DNA from: Rhinopomastus cyanomelas
Lineage: Eukaryota; Chordata; Aves; Bucerotiformes; Rhinopomastidae
DNA length: 64,000 nucleotides
Assembly (NCBI GenBank): GCA_013400115.1
Contig: VXBP01009037.1
Coordinates: forward strand, 633,527-697,526
Direction: 5' to 3'
The position numbers and the translations under genes were made by a program. Under the pieces are notes generated by a model. It made no database searches. It saw only the letters and a list, made by a program, of their open reading frames with translations, and was not told the origin of the DNA. Each line of letters begins with the position of its first letter. The stretch's first letter is position 1. This document shows, piece by piece, positions 41,023 to 51,110 of the stretch.

Positions 41023-41084
41023 TCTTTCATGTGTGCTGGTGGATCTGTTGCAAACTGAGGGTGGAAACCACGATATCACAAACA

Positions 41085-41348
41085 AGATCACAGAGAAGTT
41101 CAGGTTGGAAAAGATCTCTGGGATGATAGAGTCCAACCACCAATCCTATTCTACAAGGTCACCCCCAAACCAGACCCCCAGCACCTACATCAAGTGGCTT
41201 TTCAACACATCCAGTGCTGGGGACTCAGCCCCCACCCTGGGCAGCCCATCCCAGTCCCTGACCACTCTCTCCAGGAAGAATTTCTTCCTGATGGCCAGTC
41301 TGGCCCTCCCCTGGTGGAGCTGGAAGCCCTTCCCTCTGCTTCTGTGAC
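41085..41348 (-). mobile_element. CR1-B, left arm of inverted pair
   Basis: Antisense TCACAGAGAAGTTCAGGTTG, GCACCTACATCAAGTGGCTT and CCCTCTGCTTCTGTGACACC are present. It is about 260 bp and pairs with the + copy at 41452-41690. Confidence 0.93.
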
Positions 41349-41451
41349 ACCAAAACCACCAGGGGGATCATCAAGGGTCTCTGAACCTACAGGAGAACTG
41401 CCAAGGTGGATGTGCACAGTCCAGGAGTGGAAACCCCAGCAGCAGCTACTG

Positions 41452-41690
41452 CACCCCACCAGGGCAGAGTCAGACTGGCCATTGGGAAGAGATTCTTCTT
41501 GGAGAGAGCGGTCAGGCCCTGGATGGGCTGCCCAGGGTGGGGGGTCAGTGTCCATCCCTGGATGAGTTTAGAAGTCACTAAGATGTGGTGTTGGGGCATC
41601 TGCTTTAGGGGTGGCCTTGCAGAGTGGGGTTGATGGTTGGACTCTATGGTCCTGGGGGTCTTTTCCAGCCCCCCTTTGTGATTAACAAAC
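41452..41690 (+). mobile_element. CR1-B, right arm of inverted pair
   Basis: GGGCAGAGTCAGACTGGCCA, GATGGGCTGCCCAGGGTGGG and CTGGGGGTCTTTTCCAGCCC are present. It is 5'-truncated at nearly the same ORF2 position as the left arm. Confidence 0.93.
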
Positions 41691-42523
41691 CTGAGGACCA
41701 CTCAGACTCTGGTGCCTCTCGGCAGCTCCACCAGTGACACAGACCCTCTTAGGAGACCCCCTCACAGACCCTTGAACAACAATTAACCCGCAGCCTCCCT
41801 CAGAACAGCCCCAAACTCTTGCCTTCCCCAACTCCCAGGGCAGCAGCAGGAGGACAACCACCCTTTACTCCCCGATTCACAGGCAGGGTTTTCCCAGCCC
41901 ACAGCCACCCCTGAGCCAGAAGCAGCCGTGGAGCCCGTCTGTGTTTTCTAGATCTATCTCAGCAAACAGCCCAGCCCTGAATTGATGGCCTCCCAGGACC
42001 CCGCCAGAGAATGGAATTAAAGCCATTAGCACTAAATTCACCGCCCGAGCTTATCTGTGAGCAGCAGCAGAGCCTCCCCACGCCGTCCCGTCGCACACAG
42101 CGAGGACACCGAAGCCCACCACGTGCCCCCTCGCCCATCGCGTCGGTGTCCTCTGCGCTGCAGGCAGCCACCCTGGGCCCTCCTGCCTGGAGATGGACGG
42201 GTCTAACCCCCAGAGTGGGATAGGTTCCTAACATGCAGGAAAAACCTCCTCAAGCTGCTCCAGAGGAGCCACAGCTGTAAAATCAACCACAGATGAATCG
42301 ATCCCAGAGAGGGGCCAGCAGGGAGCAAGGAGGGCAGGGGTGGAGGTCACCCTCGCCCCACGATGGGGCTTGTGCAGGGCAGCAACTGCTACTGTGCCTG
42401 GCTCTGCCGGGCAGGAGGGATCTGCATGCTGGTTCTGGGGGGTTATCTCCATGGCAGAGGATGGTCTCTAGGTTGGAGAGATTAGGTGCTCCTGGGGTCT
42501 ACAACGTGACCCAATAGCAGCCA
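41691..42523. other. unique sequence
   Basis: ATGGAATTAAAGCCATTAGC followed by ACTAAATTCACCGCCCG (42010-42045) is motif-like. A minus-strand donor-like site lies near 42225. No gene or repeat is recognised. Confidence 0.35.
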
Positions 42524-42940
42524 TCACAGAATCACAATCATTCCAGTTGGAAAAGACCCCTGCAATCAGCAAGTCCAACCATCAACCCTTCTCTGCAAGG
42601 TCACCAGATCCCCCAGCACCACATCTGAGTGACTTCTAAACTCATCCAGGTTTGGGGACTCAACACCCACCCTGGGCAGCCCAGTCCAGTCCCTGACCAC
42701 TCTCTCTCCAGAAAGAATTTCTTCCTGATGTCCAGTCTGACCCTCCTCTGGTGGAGACTGAAGTCCTTCCCTCTGCTTCTGTCACCAATAACCTGTGAGC
42801 AGAGCCCCGCACCAGCATCTCTGCAGGGTCCTTGCAGAGAGCTGCAGAGAGTGATGAGGGCTCCCCTCAGCCTCCTCTTCCTCCAACTAACCAGCCCCAG
42901 CTCTCTCTGTCACTCCTCACCTGGAGACTGATTCTCCAGG
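42524..42940 (-). mobile_element. CR1-B, 417 bp
   Basis: Antisense TCATTCCAGTTGGAAAAGAC, CTCATCCAGGTTTGGGGACT and CTGTCACCAATAACCTGTGA are present. Confidence 0.94.
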
Positions 42941-42959
42941 AAATGTTCAGGCTGCATTC

Positions 42960-43360
42960 AGACACAGTCTAACCCTCCCCTGTTGAAGCTTGAAGCCATT
43001 AAAGCTAGAAGAGGAGAGATGTAGCTGAGATCTGAGGCAGAAACCCCTCCCTGGGAGGGGGCTGAGGCCCTGGAACAGGCTGCCCAGGGAGGCTGTGGCT
43101 GCTCCATCCCTGGCAGTGTCCAAGGGCCAGTTGGATGGGGCTGGGGGCACCCTGCTCTGGGGAGAGGTGTTGCTGCCCATGGTGCTGAGGGGTGGAAGTA
43201 GATCATAGACTCATCAGGGATTGGAAGGGACCTCGGAAGATCATCCAGCCCAATTCCCCTGCTAAAGCAGGAGCACCTAGACCAAGTCGCACAGGAACAC
43301 ATCCAGGAGGGTTTGAAATGCCTCCTGGATGGTCTCTGAGCTCTGTGACTCCATGATGAT
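42960..43360 (+). mobile_element. CR1-E split by a CR1-A
   Basis: GCTGAGATCTGAGGCAGAAA, GGCCCTGGAACAGGCTGCCC and GGCCAGTTGGATGGGGCTGG lead to GGGGTGGAAGTAGATC. The E terminus resumes after the inserted element with TGGTCTCTGAGCTCTGTGAC. Confidence 0.88.
43204..43328 (-). mobile_element. CR1-A nested in CR1-E
   Basis: Antisense ATCATAGACTCATCAGGGAT, CTCGGAAGATCATCCAGCCC and ACACATCCAGGAGGGTTTGA are present. It is 125 bp, 5'-truncated, and interrupts the E copy near its 3' end. Confidence 0.88.
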
Positions 43361-44203
43361 TAGTCCTTGTTGGCAAGTTCAGCCCATGCTAGGCCAACCC
43401 TTCGTGAGGACAAGCACTGTCTGCAGGAAAAGCGGGGCCGTTGCCCGGCTGCCTCCCTGCATCTCCAGCCGAGAGGCCGCTGGGCTCCCCGAGTGCCCAC
43501 AGGCCAGTGCCTGACCTCCATTAGCCCTCACGAAGGGGGCAGTTTGTGCCTCGGCTCCCGCGTGGAAGCGATTCAGGGAGGCTTGGGCCGCGCAGCGCTC
43601 TCCCAGACAATAAATTAAGCTCCCAAATTAGCTGTCTCTATAGAAACGGCCAAAAGAGAAGCATCCAGCCAAAAAAAGCCCCTTTCTGCCCGACGTGGTG
43701 CTTTAGCAAAGGGCTCGGCTGCTCCGGGCGAGCTGCAGCCCCCTGCTTGCTGGGCTCGTCACGACCGAGAGCCGAGAGTCACCCTTCCGAGCAGCAGCTC
43801 TCAAGCCCCTTGGCCGGCTGGTGCTGGGAATAACAGGCTCCCAGGAGGGCTGGGGCTGGGGATTGAGTCTCAGGTGGCAGTAAAACTGCTGTGGGAAGTA
43901 ACAGCGATGGAGACGTCTCTGTCTGAAGGGCTGAAAAGCCTTTGGGCTAGAAAACATCAAGTTCCCTTCGTTTTCATGTGACTTGCAGCTACTTTGAATT
44001 ATTTACAGGCTGCTGGACCTCAGAGCAGCTCCACGCTCCTCAGCCTGCAGCAGCCTCCCCAGTACCTGCTGCTCAATTCCAAACTTCCTCAAGTTGCCTT
44101 GGCAACTTGTCAGGGGGCTGATGGGGATCTTCTCTCCCATTCCCCCTTCCTTTCCCCTTGATCCCCCAGCAAAGGACGGAAGGATCAGTGAACACTGGAC
44201 TGT
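43361..44203. other. CNE-like unique sequence
   Basis: ACAATAAATTAAGCTCCCAAATTAGC is the core of a motif-like block (about 43605-43660); a CpG-containing part surrounds it. No gene is recognised. Confidence 0.35.
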
Positions 44204-44388
44204 GGGGCAAAGGGAGGAGCTGGCTGCCCGGGGCACCTGTGGCTGCTCCATCCCTGGCCGTGTCCAAAGCCAGGTGGGATGGGGCTAGGGGCACCCTGGT
44301 CTGGCGAGAGGCGTCACTGCCCCTGGCCAGAGTGGAACTAGACCATCTCTGAGCTCCCTTCCAGCACCAACCAGCCTGTGAGTCTCTG
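44204..44388 (+). mobile_element. CR1-E, 185 bp
   Basis: CACCTGTGGCTGCTCCATCC, AGCCAGGTGGGATGGGGCTA and AGTGGAACTAGACCATCTCT lead to GAGCTCCCTTCCAGC. Confidence 0.88.
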
Positions 44389-45009
44389 ATTTGGTGACAC
44401 ACCAAGGATGCAGCGTGCTGGGGGAACAGTGGAGAGGGCTGAAGGAGCAGAGGGGATGCTCTGCTGCGGCTGCCAGCGGGTCTCACAGAGAAGTCACCCC
44501 TTCTCTTTACCGTTTACAGGGGAAAACAAGCACATGGACCTACAATGAGAGCAGCTTCTGCTGCCCTGCTGGAAGAGGGCAGGGGAGGGCAAGAGCTGTT
44601 ACCCGCAGGGGTAGCGATGGCAGAGGACAAACTGCAAAAGAGCAGCTGGCTCCGCAGTCCTCGTGCTGCTTGCAGCACACAGGCAGCAGAAACCCACCAG
44701 CAGCAGAGCTCTTACAGTTACTGAGCACGTAGGGAAGTGAGAACTCATCATGCACTCAGCAGCAACACCTCCACAGAGCCGCAGCTATTCCAGGAGCTCC
44801 GGCTCCCGAGGAGATGCCGACGAGCGAAATGGAAACAAATGAAATGGAAACGACCCCCATAACAGCCGCCAAAGCACCTGTAACAGAGACACAGGCTCAT
44901 CCTTGCTAGGGCAGGGCTCTGCCCCGGGGCAGGGCATGAAGCTCCGAGAGCCCAGCAGGAGGTGTGCTCCAGCTCTTCACACCTCAGGGCACTCCCCGAG
45001 CTCAGAAAC
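44389..45009. other. unique sequence
   Basis: No repeat or gene is recognised. A short purine-rich piece near 44820-44850 repeats GAAATGGAAAC twice. Confidence 0.3.
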
Positions 45010-45282
45010 GCCACTGCCTCCTGCCCCTCTTCCCCAAACCACCCTCCATCTTTCCACCTAATTCTTCACTCCCTCATTCCCCCAGACCCAGCTCCCCTTT
45101 ACCTTCCATCTCTCTCTTTATTGTCCCTCTCCAGCCCCTCTGCTTAAGTCACTGACCCAGCTCCCTTTTAGCTTCCATCCCCCTCTCTATCCTCCCTCCC
45201 CAGCCTCTCCCCCCTCCAGTCACTCCCAGTTCTCCCCTCTAAATCCCAGTCACTCCAGGCCCTCCCCACTCCCATTACAGAA
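45010..45282. repeat. pyrimidine-rich degenerate tandem tract
   Basis: About 270 bp is almost all C/T on the + strand. Words such as CCCAGCTCCC, TTCCATC and CAGTCACTCC recur at irregular spacing. It ends in TCCCCACTCCCATTACAG, a good 3' splice acceptor on the + strand, but no downstream donor defines an exon. Confidence 0.6.
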
Positions 45283-45903
45283 CTCGGAGCTGCTCTATGC
45301 CCATGGTTTTTACCACTGCAGCTCATAACTCAGTTCTCTGCCCCTGGTACTCTCCCACGTAGCTTCCTGCTAGCAAAGTCCTTCCCGCAGAAGCTGCTCT
45401 CAGTGTCTCAGCTTCCTAAGGGCTCTTCCTTATCAGTTAGATAACCAGTGAAGTCCTGGCAGTGTTGCTCACAGGGGGGTCACTCACAGAGACTCCAACA
45501 ACCGAAGTTAATGTGTCCAGCTCCCTCCCATCAGCTGGGACACCTGGCACTGTTTAACACCCAGGATTTCTGATCCACACCGAGGGAACAACACGGGAAA
45601 GGGGGGAAGGGATAGCACCAAGCCCTGGCTTCACCAAGGCTTCTTCAGAGAACTGGAGATTAATCACAGCCTCTTCAGAAACTTCCCACCAACTCATTTC
45701 TCCTGTCGACAGCAGAGCCAGAGCCTCTCCAAGGGAAATAAAAGGCAATTGTGCTGGAGAGGTGGTGGCCTCCATCCATCCCAAGAGACGGGCGCTGCCC
45801 CTGCACCTCCCCAGCACTGCTCCCTTTTCTTGCAGAGGAAAGGGCTCTGCTGCTGCACTGAGCTCTGGGTCAGGTCCACATCTGCCCCGGGATGTAAATG
45901 TCT
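45283..45903. other. unique sequence
   Basis: No repeat or gene is recognised. Confidence 0.3.
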
Positions 45904-46085
45904 GTGACAATCACAGACACACAGAGCCCTTTGGGTTGAGAAAGACCTTCAGGGCCACCAAGCCCAGCCACTGACCCCTGGTCCCTCACCCTGCATCTCC
46001 AAGGCTTTTCAGCCCCTCCAGGGACAGGGGCCCCAGCAGCAGCCCTGGCAGCCTTGACAGCACTTCTGCAGAAGAAACTGTTCTA
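45904..46085 (-). mobile_element. CR1-G, diverged
   Basis: Antisense CACAGAGCCCTTTGGGTTGA, GAAAGACCTTCAGGGCCACC and TTTTCAGCCCCTCCAGGGAC follow the order of a G-like copy. Confidence 0.78.
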
Positions 46086-46238
46086 AGTGGTTGAACCTTG
46101 CAGCAGGGAGGCTCTTGACACGGTGCAAAGTGCTCGAGACTGAAAGCTGTTTGCTGCAGAAGCAGTGCTTCCCCATCTTCTGAGGAGAGGAGCTGCTGTG
46201 TCTGCCTCTCAGCTCCCTCTGTAAGAGCACGAGCATCA

Positions 46239-46792
46239 CTGAATCCCAGAGCATCAGGGATGGGAAGGGACCTCAAAAGATCACCCAGTCCCATCCCCCT
46301 GACACAGCAGGATCCCCCAGATCCGGTCACACAGGAACAACCCAGGAGGGTTTGAAATGTCTCCAGAGAAGGAGACTCCACAGACCTCCTGGGCAGCCCC
46401 TGCCAGGGCTCTGGCACCCTCAGTGGGAACAAGGTCCTTCTCACACTGATGTGGAACCTCCTCTGCTCCAGCTCACACCCACTGCCCCTTGTCCTGTCAC
46501 CAGGTGCCCCTGAGCAGATCCTGGCTCCATCCTCCTGACACCCACCCTTCATATATTGATCAACACCCATGGGGTCACCCCTCAGGCTCCTTTTTCCCAG
46601 CTCCACATCCCCAGCTCCCTCAGCCTCTCCTCAGCAGGGAGATGCTCCCCTCCCTCCATCATCTCTGTGGCTCTGCACTGGGCTCTCTCCAGCAGCTCTG
46701 TGTCCTTCTGGAGCTGAGGGGCCCACAGCTGGACACAAGAGTCCAGATGGGGTCTCCCCAGGGCACTGCTCTGCCCTCCAAGTCCATCAGGC
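46239..46792 (-). mobile_element. CR1-A, 553 bp, single tail unit
   Basis: Antisense GAATCCCAGAGCATCAGGGA, CCTCAAAAGATCACCCAGTC and CATATATTGATCAACACCCA are present. It ends GATGGGGTCTCCCCAGGGCA. Confidence 0.94.
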
Positions 46793-47244
46793 TGGGCAGC
46801 CAGGGCTCACCTCCAGGGAAGAAAGTAGAGCTGCTAGAGAGAACTGCCACTGGATCAGTGTTGGATGGAAAATTCTTGCTGTAAACAGGAGGAGTCAAAC
46901 AGGGTGAGAAAAACCACCGGCAACTGCACAGGTGCCATAAAAAACCCGACGTCTACCCCAGTATGAAATAACTGGGACAAGGAAAAAGCAGCTTATTCCA
47001 GCAGCAGACACTGGCTGGCTGATAACACTAATAGAGAGTCAGGGTTTAGTGCTTCATCCTCTCCGACACGTCTCCGGACCTTCCTCTTACACAACTGCTG
47101 CTCCCTGAAGGACAAGGTCTGCGTGAGGATGGAAAGAGGCAGCTGGGGTCAGCTTACAGGGCTCTACAGCTGCAGGCTGACGTGGCCCACAGTGGGTTTG
47201 GGTGGGAAGGGATCATCAGGCTCTTCTAGTCCCCCTGCCCCTGC
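46793..47244. other. unique sequence
   Basis: No repeat or gene is recognised. Confidence 0.3.
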
Positions 47245-47312
47245 ACTGGGCAGCGAGGGTTGGACTAGATGACCTTCGGAGGTCCTTTTCAACCCCGTGA
47301 TTCTATCACCTT
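47245..47312 (+). mobile_element. CR1 3' tail, G-like
   Basis: GGGTTGGACTAGATGACCTT, CGGAGGTCCTTTTCAACCCC and GTGATTCTATCACC form a classical CR1 end. Possible older body lies upstream from about 47180. Confidence 0.85.
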
Positions 47313-47545
47313 CCACAAGGTCAGTTCTAACAGGCTGCTTTAAGAGGGTTGGTGCAGCAGAACAGAACAACTACCATGGAAACGGAACTGGGGGGTGTTC
47401 CTGGGCACCCAGCAGGCCAAAGGCAGCTTCACCCCATCTCCAGAAGACACAGCGGTCACTCCATCACACAGCGACGGGGCAGAGTCTATCACCAGGCAGC
47501 AAACAACCTCTGCTCAGCAGACCCCAGGGCTTGGCCAGAGTATTC

Positions 47546-48330
47546 ACAGGATCATAGAGTGTTCTAGGCTGGAAGGGGCCTCTACAGCTCATCTAGTCTG
47601 ACCTCCCCACACAGGGACAACTCCACCTCAGTCAGGCTGCTCACAGCCTCATCCATGTGACCTTCAATGACTCCAGGGATGGGGCCCCCACCACCTCCCC
47701 AGGCAGCCCCTTCCAGCCATCAACCACCATCACAATGAGGAGCTTGGTTCTAACATCCAGCCTCAACCTCTCCCTTCCCAGCCTGATCCCACTGCTCCTT
47801 GTCCTGTCTGTAGAAACCCTGTTGAAAGACCTTCCCCTGCCTTCATGTAGCCCCACTCAGGGACTGGAAGGTCAACAGAAGGTCCCCCCAGAGCCTTCTC
47901 TTCTCCAGGCTGAACAGCCCCATCTCTCAGCCTGTCCTTGTACCAGAGATGCTCCATCCCCTGATCACTGTAGTGGCCCCTCCCGTGGCCACGCTCCAGT
48001 CTGTCTACATCCTTCTAGTGCTGGGGGCTCCAGAGCTGGACACAACACCCCAGGTGAGGTCTGACCAGGGCAGAGCAGAGGGGCAGAATCCCCTCTCTTG
48101 ATCTGCTGGCCACAGCTGTTTTGATGCAGCCCAGGAAGAAACCACCCTTCTGGGCTGTGACTGTGCCCTGGTGGCTCCTGGCCAGTTTTTCATCCCCCTG
48201 CACCCCAAGGCCCTCTCCCCAGTGCTGCTCTGCAGGAGATAAGTCACTGAACTGCCCCAATTTGTGTTCAGCTGAGCACTGTGAGGAACTGGGGTGAGAT
48301 CTGACCTGTGGGTGCAAACCCAAGGCTCCG
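47546..48330 (-). mobile_element. CR1-D, about 785 bp
   Basis: Antisense ATCATAGAGTGTTCTAGGCT, GGGATGGGGCCCCCACCACC, CCTTGTCCTGTCTGTAGAAA and GCTCCAGAGCTGGACACAAC are present. The minus strand reads VSTDRTRSSGIRLGRERLRL and LPGEVVGAPSLESL, the ORF2 end of this subfamily. The 5' limit is uncertain. Confidence 0.92.
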
Positions 48331-49149
48331 TGCCACAGCCTTTCTGCCCCAGATCTTCACGAGCAGACAAGCAGCACCTCATCCAGATGGAGTAAAGGCC
48401 ACTGCTCTGCTTCAACAACAAAGACACCAACAAACCCCCAGCCCCCTCCCTGACTCCTTCACTGCACTGCGCTGAAAATATCACTTAAGAGAAAATGAGT
48501 TTAGTAAAAGCAATATATAAAATTAATGAACGGCTACGAGAGCAGCTGATGGGGAAGCAGCACCTCAGGGAGGAAAGTCTTTATCGTCAGTTTAGTGGTT
48601 TTATTCACTGGAACCATCCAGCAGCTAAGAGGCCCACGAGAAATTGCTTTATTTACCTCGGGGTGTGTTTTTAATGCACAGCTCCTGCCCTCGGAGAGGC
48701 TCCCTGCTGGCTGGGTCAGCCCCTCTCCATCGGGGCACAGGCACTCGCAGGGAGACTCCAGCACAGCAGCTCCTGCTGCTTCAGCCGGGCCGGTGCCGAA
48801 GGGCAGCGCTAGAGCCGCTCATCTCAACACGCCCAGAGGAGATGGTCCTGCCCTGGAAGGTTTCCTCTGGTGCCCTAGGTTCCCTCCTCAGCTGGGCTGA
48901 TGCACAAGAGCATCATTAGAGCCGCTCATCTCAACACACCCAGTGGAGATGGCCCTGCCCTGGAAGCTGTCCTAAGTTCCCTCCCAGTGGTGTGGCCGTA
49001 CAGTGACCACACTGTGGGTGAAGCCTTATTGACACCTGCCCTTCCTTCCCTGCTGGTCTTGGGTCTCTACGAAGGGAAAAGCCACCAAAAGACCCCAAAG
49101 AAACAAAAGTGAAGACAAAACAGCCATCGGCAGAGATGGAGCATCCTGC
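48331..49149. other. CNE-like unique sequence
   Basis: About 48480-48680 is AT-rich (AAGCAATATATAAAATTAATG, GAGAAATTGCTTTATTTACC). A 20-bp word (GAGCCGCTCATCTCAACAC) occurs at about 48813 and again at 48920, each followed by CCAGNGGAGATGG, showing a local duplication of about 50 bp. No gene is recognised. Confidence 0.4.
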
Positions 49150-49190
49150 ACGATTACAGACTCCTAGAATGTACTGGGTTGGAAGGGATG
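49150..49190 (-). mobile_element. CR1 tail remnant
   Basis: Antisense CTCCTAGAATGTACTGGGTT and GGAAGGGATGT form a very short CR1 end, directly abutting the + copy that follows. Confidence 0.6.
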
Positions 49191-49387
49191 TACTGGCCAT
49201 CAGGGGGAAGTGCTTCCCAGAGAGAGGGGTCAGGGACTGGGATGGGCTGCCCAGGGTGGAGGCTGAGTCCCCATCCCTGGATGAGTTTAAAAGTCACTTA
49301 GATGTGGTTTAGGGGTGACCTTGCAGAGTGGGGTTTCTGACTGGACTCGCGGATCCCAGGGGTGTCTTCCAACCAGAATGACTCTGA
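49187..49387 (+). mobile_element. CR1-B, 200 bp
   Basis: GGCCATCAGGGGGAAGTGCT, GGGATGGGCTGCCCAGGGTG and GATCCCAGGGGTGTCTTCCA are present. It is followed by a non-CR1 flank shared with 55929-55976. Confidence 0.92.
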
Positions 49388-49434
49388 TTCTATGAATCCA
49401 TGATCCAGTCCCTCTCAGCAAAAGTAAAAGGGGG
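49388..49434 (+). repeat. shared 3' flank of two CR1-B copies
   Basis: TTCTATGAATCCATGATCCA then GTCCCTCTCAGCAAAAGTAA and AAGGGGG match 55929-55976 with only a few differences. Other B copies in the window lack it. This is consistent with 3' transduction or a B subfamily with a longer end. Confidence 0.75.
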
Positions 49435-50264
49435 ATCTATCCCATTCCAAGGAAACCCCTGTGCAGCCCAGCCAGAGCAGAGTCCCAGACAAGCAGCCAG
49501 AGCTGATGGGGTGATCTGGACACCCGCTGAAGCTGCACCCCAGCATCTCTGGGGCTGGAGGCAGAAGGGCCCGTGTGATGCTGCAGCCAGCTCACGCCGC
49601 AGCCCAGACACATCCATCTCGCCCCTCACGCGGGCGGGGAAGAGGCTGCTACTCAATGAGGCGAAATGATCAGCCTTTCCTGACAAGCTGGGGAGGTAGC
49701 CCAGCCGAGGGCCGTCCACAAAAGGCACCTGCAGCTCAAGCGTCTCCCTCTCGCAAGGGGAGCGGGAGGGCGTCTCCAGGAGCCATCACTCAGGCTGGTT
49801 AAGTGGGAGCTCTGCAGACACTGCGGTGACAAGGCGAGCGCGAGCGGGACTCATGCGGAGGCCGGGGACAAAGCAACGAGGGGATCATTTGCTTAATTCC
49901 ATCACTTGTGCTGGCAGGTGTCCCAGGGTCTAATCAGAAGATCAGCCTGTGCCCGGCCTCCTCCCATCGCGAGCGGGGAAGTCACAGTCACTCAACACAG
50001 GCTGCTGCTCGGGGCTTTGGTGCTGAAACCAGCACCAGTGGTTCTGCTGCCAGCACCCAGTGACAACTCCCATGGCACCAGCAGCTGAACTGAGCCACCC
50101 CTGCTGTGCCAGCTCCGGGAGCCACAGACGCCCATCTGTGACATCTCTGTTAGCCCACTTCACGCCCCTGGTGGCTTAGAGCTGATGGGACCTGGACAGG
50201 CTGAAGAGCTGGGCAAGGAGACCCTGAATGAACTATAACCAGGGCAGTGCAGAGTCTGGCAGCT
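49435..50264. other. unique sequence
   Basis: TTTGCTTAATTCCATCACTTG near 49890 is motif-like. No repeat or gene is recognised. Confidence 0.3.
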
Positions 50265-50512
50265 GGGAAAGAGGACCCCAGGGACCAGGAGAGGGTGGGG
50301 GCTGACCTGTTGGGGAGCAGTGGAGGAGAAAGGGACCTGGCAGGGGCTGCCCGGGGTGGGGGGTGTGTGGAGTCTTCTTCTCTGGAGACGTTTCAAACCC
50401 ACCTGGGTTGTTCCTGTGAGACTGGATCTGGGGGATCCTGCTGTGGCAGGGGGATGAGGCTGGATGATATTTCAAGGTCCCTTCTAATCCCTAAAGTTCT
50501 GCGACTCTGTAA
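50265..50512 (+). mobile_element. CR1-A with internal deletion
   Basis: The 5' part (GACCAGGAGAGGGTGGGGGC, GAGCAGTGGAGGAGAAAGGG) is the upstream ORF2 region also seen in antisense near 33930-33995. It is joined directly to GGCAGGGGCTGCCCGGGG of the 3' part. Several hundred bp between are missing. Confidence 0.88.
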
Positions 50513-50878
50513 CCGACTCCTGCTGGGGAGGGGAAGGAGCTGGAAGGACACCGACCTTTCTGTTAGCCTATAACTGAAGAACCCAATTCAGTGCAAAAAT
50601 TGAGAGCTCACCCCCTCTCCACAAGCATCTCCCGGTCCCAGCAGGAGAACTCAAGATGTTATAGGGCCCATTAGCTGCAGCTACACACTACAGAGCTGAG
50701 TTTCTCACGTTGCCAATTCTGTTGGTAAAATGACTTTGAGCCTCATCCCTGCCTTCCAAGCTCTGCAGAGTTCGCAGCATCTGCCCTGCATCACCAGCAA
50801 AAACATCCAGCAGAAGGATGGTTTGTGTGGAGTAACATGTCTCAGCCTATCAGGCCTCTATCAAACCGATTAATTATG
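50513..50878. other. unique AT-richer sequence
   Basis: ACCGATTAATTATGGAC near 50865 is motif-like. No gene or repeat is recognised. Confidence 0.3.
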
Positions 50879-51110
50879 GACTCTCAGAGCTACTGGGGCT
50901 GAAGGAGCCCCCTGAGCTCAGCCAGCCCAGCCCAGCCCCTAACATCACCCCATCAGCCAGACCAGGGCACTGAGGGCCACAGCCAGGCTGTCCTTCCACA
51001 CCTCCAGGGATGGGGACTCCCCCACTGCCCTGGGCAGCCCAGTCCAGCCTCTGGTCACCCTTTCCATGAGGAAGGGCTTCCTGACACCCGGCCTGACCCT
51101 CCCCTGGCGC
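50879..51110 (-). mobile_element. CR1-C, 230 bp
   Basis: Antisense AGAGCTACTGGGGCTGAAGG, AGCCCCCTGAGCTCAGCCAG and GAGGAAGGGCTTCCTGACAC are present. Confidence 0.92.

Noticed and set aside
45010..45282. Retrovirus polypurine tract or LTR
   Set aside because: No terminal repeats, primer binding site or retroviral coding sequence are seen on either side.
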